Source: a virus
Virus record (IMG/VR): IMGVR_UViG_3300032246_000349
Location: 1 to 23,399 of that record
Strand: one strand, 5' to 3'
DNA length: 23,399 bases
Shown: piece by piece, positions 1-7,498 of the stretch
How positions within the stretch are numbered: position 1 is the stretch's first letter
How the letters are laid out: each line of letters opens with the position of its first letter
Notes under the pieces: model-generated
The model's database searches: none
What the model saw: the letters and a program-made list of their open reading frames with translations, nothing else
Told to the model about the DNA's origin: nothing
Position numbers and translations under genes: made by a program

Positions 1-1
1 A

Positions 2-511
2 GTATTCTTTCAAGCATCTAAAACAGGTGGTGCTCCTTCTATTGTATCTGGTATTGTTCCTAAAGCTGGTGAAGCACAAACAAAACAAGTAATGGGTATT
101 GAAAATACTCAAAGAGCTATTGGTGACTATAAAGATGCTTTAAAAACATGGAGTCCAACAGATGCACTAGACCCTGCTAAACGAGCAGAAATGGGCACAT
201 ATTACAATACTATGATGTTACAAGCTAAAGAAGCATTTAATCTTGGTGTATTAAATGGTAATGATTATAAGATTCTTACAGATGTAATTGCAGACCCAAA
301 TTCTGCTAAAGGTATAGCTTATGCTTCATTTGGTGCATTAGATAAACAAGCAGATGCTTTAAATAAAATCATGGATAAAATGAAAACAGGTATGCAAGGT
401 AAAACAACATCTTCTATTACATCACCTACTAGTAAACCTGCTACAAAATCATCAAAAGACTTAACAGACGAAGAATTGCAAAACTTATATCTTCCCAAAA
501 AACCTCGTTAA
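2..511 (+). CDS. C-terminal part of a phage virion-associated protein (5' end outside window)
   Basis: The reading frame is open from base 2 to the TAA at 509-511, giving 169 visible residues, so the true start lies upstream of the window. An internal ATG at 92 has no clear ribosome binding site and should not be taken as the start. The visible part is alanine-, lysine- and glycine-rich and mostly helical, and ends in a low-complexity Ser/Thr/Lys linker and an acidic-then-basic tail (DEELQNLYLPKKPR). It lies 12 bases before another virion-type gene on the same strand. I do not recognise the family. By position between the structural and lysis genes, a minor virion or ejection protein is the best guess. 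Confidence 0.6.
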   Translation, partial: VFFQASKTGGAPSIVSGIVPKAGEAQTKQVMGIENTQRAIGDYKDALKTWSPTDALDPAKRAEMGTYYNTMMLQAKEAFNLGVLNGNDYKILTDVIADPNSAKGIAYASFGALDKQADALNKIMDKMKTGMQGKTTSSITSPTSKPATKSSKDLTDEELQNLYLPKKPR

Positions 512-523
512 TAGGAATAAATA

Positions 524-2209
524 ATGGCAACGTATCAAGAATTAATGGATGCTGCAAGAAATGCACATAATGCTGGTGATGCAGAAGGTGCTGCAAGACT
601 TGTTCAAATGGCTACTAATGTAAATAAAGAAGTTAAAAAACCTATTGACTTTAGCATACCTACAGAAGAAGCATTACGCACAAGTTCTGTTAAAGAACAG
701 CCTAATGTTCGTTCTTATGGTGAAGAAACAGCTAGGCAATTAGGTCTTACAGGTAGATATTTAACTGAAGGTGCATTAGGTGGTGTAGATGCTGCTGCAA
801 ACCTAGTAAGAAAAGGTCTTAATGTTGCATTGCCACAAAATATGCAAATTCAACAAAGGTCATTAGCAGAAAATGTTTCATCTGGTCTTGGATTACCTAA
901 ACCAGAAACAAGACTTGAAAGAATGGTTGCTGCACCTAGCGAAGCATTAGTTGGAACTGCAACAGGTGCTGGAATAGCTAAAGCATCACAACCTGTATCT
1001 CAAGTTGGCAATATTATTAAAGAAGCATTAACATCTAATATGCCTTCACAAGCTGCATCTTCTGTTGGTGCTGGATTTGGTAGTCAAATTGCACAAGAAG
1101 CTGGTGGTGGAATGTGGTCACAATTATTAGGTAGTTTAATTGGTGGTGGTGTTGGAACTATGGCTGTTAAACCTGTAGCTACTACTCCATCTACACAACA
1201 ATTACAAAATATAAACAAAGATACATTATTACAAAAAGCACAAAAAGAAGGTTATATTGCATTACCTAGTGATGTTGGTGCTGGTAAAGGTGCTAAAGCA
1301 TTAGAAACAATTTCTGGTAAGTTTAAATCAGAAGAATTAGCTAGTGCTAAAAATCAAAATGTATCTAACAATCTTACTCGTAAATATTTAGGATTACCAG
1401 AACAAGCACCTCTTAATGTAGACACATTAGATAGTATTCGTTCTAGTATGTCACCTGCTTATGAAGCAGTAAAGCAAACAGGTATCATTAATCTAGGTGA
1501 AAAAAATCCTTTATCTAAATTAGTTGAAGGTGTTCAATTTACAAAAGGTGGTAAAAATGCACTAATGGGTGAAGTAAAACCTAATTATGCTATTGATGCT
1601 GCTGACGCTGTAGAACAAATTAAACAATTAAGAGCTACTGGTGATGCCTATTATAAGTCTGGTACTAATATTCAAAAGCCAGACCCAGCACATTTAGCAT
1701 TAGGTAAACAATATATTGCTGAAGCAAATAAACTTGAAAATATTTTAGAGAATCATGTATCACAAATTGGACAACCAGAATTAATCCAAAATCTTAAAAA
1801 TGCTAGAAAAGAAATTGCTAAAACATATACAGTTCAAAATGCTTTAATAGGTGAAAATCTTATTGATTATCGTAAGATTGGTAAAATGCTTGATAAAAAA
1901 CCTATTACAGGTGAATTAGAATTAGCTGCTAAATTTGCTAAAGAGTTTCAAAGAGTAAATAAACCTGTAGCATATCAACCTACAGCATTTACATTGCCAG
2001 ATGTCTATGGAACTGCTATTGGTGGTGCTTTAGACTTAATAACTGGTGTTCCTTTAGCAACTGCTATTCCTGCTGCAAGGGTAGGTAGTCGTTATCTTAT
2101 GGAGTCAGCACCGTATCAACAAAGATATGTAAAACCTCAATATCCATCTAATGCTATGAAAGTATTACCATACTCAAGCCTATTAGATATTACTAACCAA
2201 CAAAAATAG
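524..2209 (+). CDS. Putative internal virion / DNA-ejection protein
   Basis: A 561-residue protein whose ATG is preceded by an AGGAATAA ribosome binding site. Residues about 4-30 (YQELMDAARNAHNAGDAEGA) form an amphipathic helix pair like those at the start of many phage internal virion proteins. Residues about 170-215 and about 495-525 are glycine- and alanine-rich hydrophobic stretches that could insert into a membrane or pack inside the capsid. The middle is charged and helical. There is no catalytic motif and no signal peptide. Large Ala/Gly-rich proteins at the end of a podovirus structural block, just before lysis genes, are often ejected with the DNA. The family assignment is inference from composition and position. 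Confidence 0.55.
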   Translation: MATYQELMDAARNAHNAGDAEGAARLVQMATNVNKEVKKPIDFSIPTEEALRTSSVKEQPNVRSYGEETARQLGLTGRYLTEGALGGVDAAANLVRKGLNVALPQNMQIQQRSLAENVSSGLGLPKPETRLERMVAAPSEALVGTATGAGIAKASQPVSQVGNIIKEALTSNMPSQAASSVGAGFGSQIAQEAGGGMWSQLLGSLIGGGVGTMAVKPVATTPSTQQLQNINKDTLLQKAQKEGYIALPSDVGAGKGAKALETISGKFKSEELASAKNQNVSNNLTRKYLGLPEQAPLNVDTLDSIRSSMSPAYEAVKQTGIINLGEKNPLSKLVEGVQFTKGGKNALMGEVKPNYAIDAADAVEQIKQLRATGDAYYKSGTNIQKPDPAHLALGKQYIAEANKLENILENHVSQIGQPELIQNLKNARKEIAKTYTVQNALIGENLIDYRKIGKMLDKKPITGELELAAKFAKEFQRVNKPVAYQPTAFTLPDVYGTAIGGALDLITGVPLATAIPAARVGSRYLMESAPYQQRYVKPQYPSNAMKVLPYSSLLDITNQQK

Positions 2210-2220
2210 AAAGATTGTAA

Positions 2221-2430
2221 ATGAGTAACGAAATTGACCCAATACAATATGGCAAACTCATTGCCGAAGTGCAAAATTTACAAGATAAAGTAGAAAAGCT
2301 AGAAAACAATATTGACTTATTATTAGAACTTGCTAACAAATCTAAAGGTGGCTTCTGGGCTGGTATGACCATAGCTTCATTTTTAGGTGGACTAGCAACA
2401 TTCTTCATGCACAACCTTTTAGGAAAATAA
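2221..2430 (+). CDS. Small coiled-coil protein with C-terminal membrane segment (possible lysis accessory)
   Basis: 69 residues. Residues about 10-42 form a short leucine heptad coiled coil (LQDKVEKLENNIDLLLELA). A single membrane helix follows at about 45-66 (FWAGMTIASFLGGLATFFMH), then a short basic end. This resembles the layout of XhlA-type holin-associated proteins, with an N-terminal helix in the cytoplasm and one TM anchor. It begins the lysis block, 11 bases after the virion gene and one base before the next gene. A role in holin assembly or membrane anchoring is inferred; no family is recognised with certainty. Confidence 0.6.
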   Translation: MSNEIDPIQYGKLIAEVQNLQDKVEKLENNIDLLLELANKSKGGFWAGMTIASFLGGLATFFMHNLLGK

Positions 2431-2431
2431 C

Positions 2432-2761
2432 ATGAAAAACTTTCTAATGGCAATAACTTTAGTATTACTATGGTTGTTTCTTTTTGACTATGCAGATGCG
2501 AAAGAATTGCCAAAAGAAATGGTTATGAAAACAGAAGTAGGCGAAATGGTGCTTACTACAGAAGAATGTACATTTAAGAAGATGGGATTGCAAGACTATG
2601 AGTATGCAGCTTATGCTACAGAAAAAGGCAAAGCTAATCACGAAGGTTGCTGGAAAATGGATACTGTGAATAATATGCAATCTGTTCTTATCTACTTTCC
2701 AGAAATAGATGCTACAGGAGTATATAATCCAAAATTATTTGCACCTAGAGCATCACTATGA
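2432..2761 (+). CDS. Secreted small protein with signal peptide and cysteine pair
   Basis: 109 residues with an AGGAAAATAAC ribosome binding site. Residues 1-23 form a classic signal peptide: a basic start, the hydrophobic core FLMAITLVLLWLFLF, and a likely cleavage site after A21-D-A23. The mature part has two cysteines (C46 and C73) that could form a periplasmic disulfide. The end overlaps the next start as ATGA, implying translational coupling. The function is unknown. Placement among lysis genes suggests a periplasmic or envelope role such as a spanin-like or inhibitor protein, but no lipobox is present. Confidence 0.6.
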   Translation: MKNFLMAITLVLLWLFLFDYADAKELPKEMVMKTEVGEMVLTTEECTFKKMGLQDYEYAAYATEKGKANHEGCWKMDTVNNMQSVLIYFPEIDATGVYNPKLFAPRASL

Positions 2762-3120
2762 GTTGCTTTATCACCGAAAATAACATAGCAAATCTATATT
2801 CTGCGTTTATAGAGATGCCTATATTTGACGAGTTTAAATTCCCTCCTGCGTCTAAAGTAGATTTTGTAGTAAATAATGACCCAGAAATTTATGGTGAATA
2901 TGCTCCACCAGAAAATGGTGAGCCACATACCATTACCATTAGCACAGCTAAATGTGGTCATTTAGATACAGTTATAAAAACACTTATGCACGAACTTATC
3001 CACATGGCAATCTATATAGAATATCCTAATACAGAACGCTATGTAAAACATGCAGGTCTTTTCAAGAAACTTCAAAAACGAGTAGCCACAAAATATGGTT
3101 ATGACCCAAAGGAGCTTTAA
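2758..3120 (+). CDS. SprT-like zinc metallopeptidase domain protein
   Basis: 120 residues. HELIH at residues 78-82 is an HExxH zinc site with catalytic Glu79. H98 in KHAGLFKKL is the likely third ligand. The order HExxH, about 15 residues, then H-x-G-x-F/W matches the SprT/Wss1-like fold, known for cleaving proteins bound to DNA; many phages carry short single-domain versions. There is no signal peptide, so it should act in the cytoplasm. It overlaps the preceding gene by ATGA and shares its final base with the next start (TAATG). The substrate is unknown. Confidence 0.7.
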   Translation: MSCFITENNIANLYSAFIEMPIFDEFKFPPASKVDFVVNNDPEIYGEYAPPENGEPHTITISTAKCGHLDTVIKTLMHELIHMAIYIEYPNTERYVKHAGLFKKLQKRVATKYGYDPKEL

Positions 3121-3509
3121 TGTTCAGTTCAATCTTATCTTTAATATTACCAGCTTTAGTACCAGCTTTTAGTGATGGTGTTCGTGGCATCATAGCTAAA
3201 TTTACAGGCGGTGCTGGTGGACAACCACAAAATGTAGAAGAACGAGTAAAACTTATGGAAGCAGAAGCTGCAAAACTGCAAGCATTAGCTGCACTAGATG
3301 GTGTCAATGGTGAACCTTCAAAATGGATTGTAGACCTACGAGCATCATTCAGATATATTATTATTAGTGCCATCATGTTATTTACTGCTGTTGTGGTATT
3401 TAACCCAGATGTTGTTGGTGCGTCTGTAGTAGCAGTATTTCTTGACATGACTGGAGCTTGTATGTCTTTTGTTATTGGCGAAAGAATGTACCTGACACTT
3501 AAAAAATGA
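3120..3509 (+). CDS. Holin, 3-TM type (GTA-holin-like)
   Basis: 129 residues. There is a hydrophobic N-terminal helix (about 2-17), an amphipathic charged region (about 35-60, EERVKLMEAEAAKLQALAAL), the motif GEPSKWIVDLRASFRYI, then two membrane helices at about 76-93 and 99-119. This order resembles the three-TM holin family described for gene-transfer-agent release and found in many phages. It would form holes in the inner membrane to start lysis. It is coupled to its neighbours at both ends (TAATG before, ATGA after). The family call rests on recall of the pattern, not on a search. Confidence 0.75.
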   Translation: MFSSILSLILPALVPAFSDGVRGIIAKFTGGAGGQPQNVEERVKLMEAEAAKLQALAALDGVNGEPSKWIVDLRASFRYIIISAIMLFTAVVVFNPDVVGASVVAVFLDMTGACMSFVIGERMYLTLKK

Positions 3510-3673
3510 TTGTATTAAACATACTAAACTTTATCGGTTTATCTATACTTAAATTACTCGTAGTAGGAATGTTATTCTTGGCTATGGGTATGTCCCTTGT
3601 ATTCCTAGCTGTTATGGAATATCTCACAAAAGCATTAAATTATCTAAACGATATTTATGAAAATCAAAGTTAA
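3506..3673 (+). CDS. Small inner-membrane protein of the lysis cassette
   Basis: A 55-residue ORF that starts on an ATGA overlap with the holin stop and ends 17 bases inside the next gene. Almost the whole length is hydrophobic: residues about 3-20 and 22-38 could form one long or two short membrane helices. The tail is polar (LNDIYENQS). The tight coupling on both sides argues that it is translated. The overlap with the downstream lysis enzyme recalls overlapping spanin or holin/antiholin pairs, but no lipobox or specific motif is visible. The function is unknown. Confidence 0.6.
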   Translation: MIVLNILNFIGLSILKLLVVGMLFLAMGMSLVFLAVMEYLTKALNYLNDIYENQS

Positions 3674-4046
3674 GCGTTACGAATTTAAAGATACATACAC
3701 AGTAGGTCGTATGTATATAGATGATGTTTATTTCTGCTATACCCTTGAAGATAAGGTTAGAGAAGGAGAAAAAGTAAATGGACAAACAGCTATTCCTAAT
3801 GGCACTTACTCTGTCATTATTGATGTTTCTACTCGTTTTGGTAAGCAACTTCCCCATGTATTAAGTGTGCCTGGTTTTGAAGGTATCAGGATTCATTCTG
3901 GCAATACATCTAAAGACACAGAAGGATGTATCCTGTTAGGACAAACTTACGCTGGTAAAGACTTTATCGGTAACTCTAAATCTGCATTTGATGTATTCTT
4001 TAAAAAATTACAAGAAGCAAAAACAGCTACTATTGAAATATGCTAG
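3657..4046 (+). CDS. DUF5675 family protein, candidate peptidoglycan enzyme of the lysis cassette
   Basis: 129 residues. The central block GFEGIRIHSGNTSKDTEGCILLG holds a conserved His (about residue 80) and a Cys (about 92) spaced like the His and Cys of YkuD-type L,D-transpeptidases. The N-terminal half has the DUF5675 features YTLED and a TAIPNGTY motif. The family is common in phages near holins. No other endolysin is seen in this cassette, so it may act on the wall, but the chemistry is not established to my knowledge. No signal peptide is seen, so export would depend on the holin. Confidence 0.7.
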   Translation: MKIKVKRYEFKDTYTVGRMYIDDVYFCYTLEDKVREGEKVNGQTAIPNGTYSVIIDVSTRFGKQLPHVLSVPGFEGIRIHSGNTSKDTEGCILLGQTYAGKDFIGNSKSAFDVFFKKLQEAKTATIEIC

Positions 4047-4123
4047 AGTATCTTATCTGTGATGTGCTCTGTGCATTAGACCATCTTAAATATATTATCT
4101 GTATGTTATTGATTTTCATAGTG

Positions 4124-4129
4124 TATAAT
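4124..4129 (+). promoter_or_regulatory. Candidate -10 box upstream of the exonuclease gene
   Basis: A perfect TATAAT sits 27 bases upstream of the TTG start at 4157, inside the 110-base gap (4047-4156) after the lysis genes. The hexamer 17 bases upstream (GTATGT) is a poor -35, and TTGATT at 4109-4114 is too close to pair with it. It is therefore a plausible but unproven promoter. I see no convincing terminator in the gap. Confidence 0.35.
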
Positions 4130-4156
4130 AAAGTATCTCAACAATAGGAGAGCTAC

Positions 4157-4897
4157 TTGAAGATATTACTTTTAGATATTGAAACCAGTCCAAATACTGC
4201 CCATGTATGGGGTTTATGGCAACAAAATGTAAGCATAAATCAACTTATGGAGTCATCTTACGTTATGTGTTGGGCTGCTAAATGGTTAGATAAAAAAGAA
4301 GTAATGTTTGACTCTGTATATGAATCTAAACCTAAAGAAATGATTAAGAAGATTCATGCTCTTATTGATGAGGCAGACGCAATTATTCACTACAATGGAA
4401 GTAAGTTTGATATTCCTACTCTTAATAAAGAGTTTTTGTTATATGGTTTACCACCGCCTAGCCCTGTAAAACAAATTGACTTATTACAAACATCTCGTCA
4501 TAAATTCAAGTTCCCTAGCAATAAATTAGACTATGTAGCACAAGCATTAGGTGTAGGTGCTAAAGTTAAACACATAGGTCATGAGTTATGGATACGTTGC
4601 ATGAATAAAGATGCAGAAGCATGGGCTATGATGAAGAAATACAATAAGCATGATGTAGTTATTTTAGAACGTGTATACGCAAAAATGCTTGGTTGGATAT
4701 CTAATCACCCTAATAGAAATGCGCATGACGCAAATTCATGTTGCACAAATTGCGGGTCTAGCAAAATTCATCATAGAGGTTATTCTGTATTAACAAGTGG
4801 TAAATATAGACGTATGCAATGTCAAGATTGTGGTACATGGTTTAGAAGTAATAAGAAAGAACAATCCGATAAATCAGAGAAATTTGTAAAGGTTTAA
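4157..4897 (+). CDS. DnaQ-like (RNase H-fold) 3'-5' exonuclease with C-terminal zinc ribbon
   Basis: 246 residues starting at TTG, with AGGAG six bases upstream. Motif Exo I is DIET (D7, E9). Exo II is HYNGSKFD (D85). Exo III is YNKHD (Y162, D166), so this is a DEDDy-type exonuclease that would need two metal ions. A C-terminal ribbon (SCCTNCG about 194-200 and CQDCG about 222-226) carries CxxC pairs like those of transposase or topoisomerase zinc ribbons and could bind DNA or RNA. No polymerase domain is attached. It lies after the lysis cassette, away from the replication genes, and has its own candidate -10 box. A role in DNA processing is inferred. Confidence 0.75.
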   Translation: MKILLLDIETSPNTAHVWGLWQQNVSINQLMESSYVMCWAAKWLDKKEVMFDSVYESKPKEMIKKIHALIDEADAIIHYNGSKFDIPTLNKEFLLYGLPPPSPVKQIDLLQTSRHKFKFPSNKLDYVAQALGVGAKVKHIGHELWIRCMNKDAEAWAMMKKYNKHDVVILERVYAKMLGWISNHPNRNAHDANSCCTNCGSSKIHHRGYSVLTSGKYRRMQCQDCGTWFRSNKKEQSDKSEKFVKV

Positions 4898-5071
4898 ATG
4901 TCACTTACTCCTCAACAAGTAGTTAATCACATGGTAGGAAAAACAGTTCTATCATGTGAACTTGACTATGCAGACAATCTTATTATTCTTGAATTAGATG
5001 ATGGTAGCTATATAGAAATATCTGGAGAAGAACTATCAGTTTATGCAGAAATACCTCAATTAGACGATTGA
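4898..5071 (+). CDS. Small acidic protein of unknown function
   Basis: A 57-residue ORF starting directly after the exonuclease stop (TAA then ATG). It is acidic, with an alternating pattern (ILELDDGSYIEISGEEL) that suggests a small beta-barrel or hairpin. Its 3' end overlaps by 16 bases the 3' end of the opposing nuclease gene on the - strand, so it closes the rightward block. No family is recognised. Confidence 0.5.
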   Translation: MSLTPQQVVNHMVGKTVLSCELDYADNLIILELDDGSYIEISGEELSVYAEIPQLDD

Positions 5072-5421
5072 TACCAAGCATTAATAAAGTCTTTTAATCC
5101 TTTTACACCATTACCCAACATTATAAGTTTGTTTTGAGTAACTTTATAGAAGTTATTGACTTCTGTTCCTGTATTATCGCTATATCCATTAATGACTATA
5201 ATAGTAAAGTTATTTTCATCTGCTAATGCTTTTAGCAATATCTTTTGACCTAGTGAAATTTCTTCACCTTCTCGTTTCCACTCACCTACAAGAAACTTAC
5301 CATTACGTTCAAAAACCATGTCAATGTTAGATGGCATGGCTTTCGGATTATCTAATATTACACTTCGTAAAAAACCAAAATCAGTATGACTAGCATACGA
5401 ATTACGCATTGCATTAGACAC
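5056..5421 (-). CDS. Putative PD-(D/E)XK-fold nuclease
   Basis: 121 residues. D34 in NIDMVFERNGKF, then E47-W-K49 and Q59 in the following helix (SLGQKILLKAL), form the D...ExK...Q pattern of the PD-(D/E)XK nuclease superfamily, which cuts DNA with Mg2+. The longest form begins at GTG 5421, inside the end of the upstream small gene (8-base overlap). ATG at 5409 is an alternative that would lose four residues. Neither has a strong ribosome binding site, so coupling is likely. It is the last gene of the leftward operon. The substrate is unknown; Holliday junction or end-processing activity is possible. Confidence 0.65.
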   Translation of the reverse strand: MSNAMRNSYASHTDFGFLRSVILDNPKAMPSNIDMVFERNGKFLVGEWKREGEEISLGQKILLKALADENNFTIIVINGYSDNTGTEVNNFYKVTQNKLIMLGNGVKGLKDFINAWYQSSN

Positions 5422-5566
5422 AAAGAACTATGCCTTGACCTGTAGTGCATACTGTTACAGTTCCGTTAGGTGCAAATATAGTGGTTGTTTCAGAAAATGA
5501 CTTTTCTGTATAAAAGATAGCTAATGCAGCAACAACAATAATAAAGATAAAATGAATTTTATTCAT
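5414..5566 (-). CDS. Small secreted or membrane-anchored protein with terminal cysteine pair
   Basis: 50 residues. A lysine-led hydrophobic N-terminus (residues about 5-19) forms a signal peptide or single TM helix. It is followed by a short outer part with the pattern TTTIFAPNGT and two cysteines near the end (C40 and C49 in CTTGQGIVLCV). Similar tiny signal-peptide proteins with a paired-cysteine end are common in phage genomes, with unknown function. It overlaps the DUF3310 gene end by 8 bases and the nuclease start by 8 bases, which supports real translation. Confidence 0.6.
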   Translation of the reverse strand: MNKIHFIFIIVVAALAIFYTEKSFSETTTIFAPNGTVTVCTTGQGIVLCV

Positions 5567-5834
5567 CATCTACTCTACCTAAAATAGCTTCTAACTCTGG
5601 AGAATTTTTAGCATCTTCATCACGAGTTGCTTGTAATAACTTATTTTTATACCAGTCAGATTTATCTAAATCTTGTTGTGGATTGTCTTTAAATGGATAA
5701 CGTAAATCATATTTCAATTTACAACCTTTAAGATAACCAATGTATTCTTCTTTAGTTAAACGACTCTTAATTACATCTATTGCTTCAATACCACCCACTA
5801 AATAATGTGGAGGTTTATTAACCATATCTACCAT
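5559..5834 (-). CDS. DUF3310 family protein (T7 gp1.7-like domain)
   Basis: 91 residues with the family signature: VNKPPHY near residue 5, GGIEAIDVI at about 14-22, then GYLKGCKLKYDLRY and QDLDKSDWYKNKL. DUF3310 is widespread in phages, and the T7 member gp1.7 is a nucleotide kinase, so a role in nucleotide metabolism is possible but not shown here. AAGGGG upstream of ATG 5834 is a good ribosome binding site. The gene lies late in the leftward operon, between two tiny membrane-protein ORFs. Confidence 0.8.
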   Translation of the reverse strand: MVDMVNKPPHYLVGGIEAIDVIKSRLTKEEYIGYLKGCKLKYDLRYPFKDNPQQDLDKSDWYKNKLLQATRDEDAKNSPELEAILGRVDDE

Positions 5835-5836
5835 AA

Positions 5837-5953
5837 CTATCCCCTTAAAATAAATAAATCAATTAATTGATAACTACCATAAATAAAAGCAATGATACTT
5901 GCTACTATTAAAGCATATATAATAAAATCAATTACTTTTAATATCCTATCCAT
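5837..5953 (-). CDS. Micro membrane protein
   Basis: A 38-residue ORF whose centre (residues about 9-26, DFIIYALIVASIIAFIYG) is one membrane helix, ending LFILRG. It overlaps the upstream gene end by 16 bases and stops two bases before the DUF3310 start; the last codons contain the AAGGGG ribosome binding site of that gene. No family is recognised. It could be a chance open frame, but its hydrophobicity and spacing fit the other micro-ORFs of this operon. Confidence 0.45.
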   Translation of the reverse strand: MDRILKVIDFIIYALIVASIIAFIYGSYQLIDLFILRG

Positions 5954-6186
5954 TTACCATACTCTCTTCCAATAGTTACAGAAATTCTATTTTTAAATCT
6001 TCTATTTAATATATCTTGATGAGTTAATTTAGGCAAAACAATATATCCATTAAGTTCTAAATCTTTTAATCTATATTTAGTTGTTGTGCAACCTTTAAGA
6101 ATATCTTTTATACAACAATTTGGATTGTTATTCATAAAAGAAATAACTTCTTTTGCTTTTTTTTGGTCATCTAATTTTGTATACAT
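5938..6186 (-). CDS. Small helical, possibly winged-helix DNA-binding protein
   Basis: 82 residues, basic. Predicted helices at about 6-18, 26-32 and 36-44 are followed by a strand-rich part (NGYIVLPKL then RISVTIG), which looks like a small winged helix: CIKDILKGCTTTKYRLKDLE would be the turn and recognition helix. It overlaps the upstream FkbM gene by 16 bases. No specific family is recognised; a regulatory role is inference from the fold-like pattern. Confidence 0.55.
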   Translation of the reverse strand: MYTKLDDQKKAKEVISFMNNNPNCCIKDILKGCTTTKYRLKDLELNGYIVLPKLTHQDILNRRFKNRISVTIGREYGKWIGY

Positions 6187-6764
6187 AATTCAGTTCTAAC
6201 ATATTTAAGTATTCCATAATTCCAACCACGCATAGTTGTTTCTATAAGCGTATAATCACATAATAATTCATCTATACGTCTACGGTCATGTGCTGAATGA
6301 AATTCTATCAGAAATACTTTGGGAAAGTGGATTAAATTTTCTATAATTTCTACTTCTGCACCTTCTGTATCTATCTTCATAATATCACATTCTAATAAAT
6401 GACTAGATGACATTACTTTAACTAATTCACCTTTTGTATCTTGTTCTTCACCTTGATATAAACTTGCTTCACCACAATTATGAATACCATAATACATTTG
6501 ACGTTCTTCATCTTTAGCACCAATAGCTATATTTCTAATTGCTATATCAGTTCCTTCAATGTTCTGTCTTAATAATTCATAGTTAGCTTTTATAGGTTCA
6601 TAGCAATCAATTTTAGCATTATTAAAATATTCATGTGCCCATACTGCAAAACCACCTACATTAGCACCAATGTCAATAATATAAGGGTTATCTATTTTAC
6701 CTATAGCATATTCACCTTGAAATATATTTCCAACATGAGCAATCATGTTATTAGGGATAATCAT
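6171..6764 (-). CDS. FkbM family SAM-dependent methyltransferase
   Basis: 197 residues. DIGANVG (31-37) is the SAM-binding glycine loop, YEP (55-57) the acidic ribose-binding strand end, and DIMKIDTEGAE (127-137) plus IEFHS (153-157) are the FkbM hallmarks. FkbM enzymes O-methylate sugars and small molecules. The start overlaps the glycosyltransferase stop as ATGA, so the pair is probably translated together and acts on the same glycan or modified target. No signal peptide is seen, so it is cytoplasmic. The acceptor is unknown. Confidence 0.85.
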   Translation of the reverse strand: MIIPNNMIAHVGNIFQGEYAIGKIDNPYIIDIGANVGGFAVWAHEYFNNAKIDCYEPIKANYELLRQNIEGTDIAIRNIAIGAKDEERQMYYGIHNCGEASLYQGEEQDTKGELVKVMSSSHLLECDIMKIDTEGAEVEIIENLIHFPKVFLIEFHSAHDRRRIDELLCDYTLIETTMRGWNYGILKYVRTELCIQN

Positions 6765-7498
6765 ACAAGTCTACCACTATATTGATAAGTTCCTGTATGA
6801 ACTAATTGTGCCCATGCTGCACCCCATACTTTAATATCGTTATTTTTTGCTAGTTTACAAAAATGATAATCTTCTGACAATAGTTTTTTATCTTCATCAA
6901 TGCTAGTTGCAAAATATTCTACTATTTCATTACCTAAATCAGAATTATCAATAGTATCATTCATATTATGGATATATTTAGGGCACTTGTCTTTTAACTT
7001 ATTAAACACTTCACGTTTGATTACCATAAATCCTGTGCCACCATGTTTAATCTCAAAAGGTTTATTCAATGGCACTAATTGTTCTTTAGCATCACCAATC
7101 ATATTAACTACATATTCACCTGTAAAGTATTTAAGTTGATGTTCTGGAACTTTCTTTTCTATAGCATAAGCTACACCACCCCAATTAATCTCTTTTTTAG
7201 GATATAAACCACATATAATCTCTACATCTGCTTCAATCATTTTAAATAAATGTGATGGTTGAAACTGAATGTCAGCATCAATAAATACCATGTGAGTGCA
7301 ATCAGATTTTAAAAAGTCATTAACTAATGTATTGCGACCACGAGTAATAAGACTTTCGTTATAAAGAAATGAAAAGTAAGCGTCATAGTCTTTAGCTATT
7401 AGATTGGCTTGTAGACTTAACATTGACTCCATATAAGTACCATAACAAAGACCACCATACATAGGTGTTGCAATAAATAAATTAGGTTTAGTGTCCAT
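6761..7498 (-). CDS. GT-A fold glycosyltransferase
   Basis: 245 residues. It opens with FIATPMYGG, has SLITRGRNTLVNDFL, then the metal/nucleotide-binding DxD motif as VFIDADIQF (D74, D76), followed by CGLYPKK, HGGTGFMVIKREVF and SEDYHFC. This is the arrangement of phage and bacterial GT-A glycosyltransferases that use nucleotide sugars. It overlaps the upstream small gene by 11 bases and the FkbM gene by 4 bases. Likely jobs are decorating host surface glycan, virion proteins or modified DNA; the sequence does not decide between them. Confidence 0.8.
   Translation of the reverse strand: MDTKPNLFIATPMYGGLCYGTYMESMLSLQANLIAKDYDAYFSFLYNESLITRGRNTLVNDFLKSDCTHMVFIDADIQFQPSHLFKMIEADVEIICGLYPKKEINWGGVAYAIEKKVPEHQLKYFTGEYVVNMIGDAKEQLVPLNKPFEIKHGGTGFMVIKREVFNKLKDKCPKYIHNMNDTIDNSDLGNEIVEYFATSIDEDKKLLSEDYHFCKLAKNNDIKVWGAAWAQLVHTGTYQYSGRLV

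Noticed and set aside
2193-2513. 106-residue - strand frame opposite the first lysis genes
   Set aside because: Shadow of three + strand genes with clear signal, TM and ribosome-site evidence.
4109-4129. TTGATT plus TATAAT as a full promoter
   Set aside because: Only nine bases separate the two hexamers, against about 17 needed, so only the -10 was kept as a weak candidate.
4047-4156. Possible terminator in the gap after the lysis cassette
   Set aside because: I could not find a stem with enough paired bases followed by a T-run; only a -10 box is supported.
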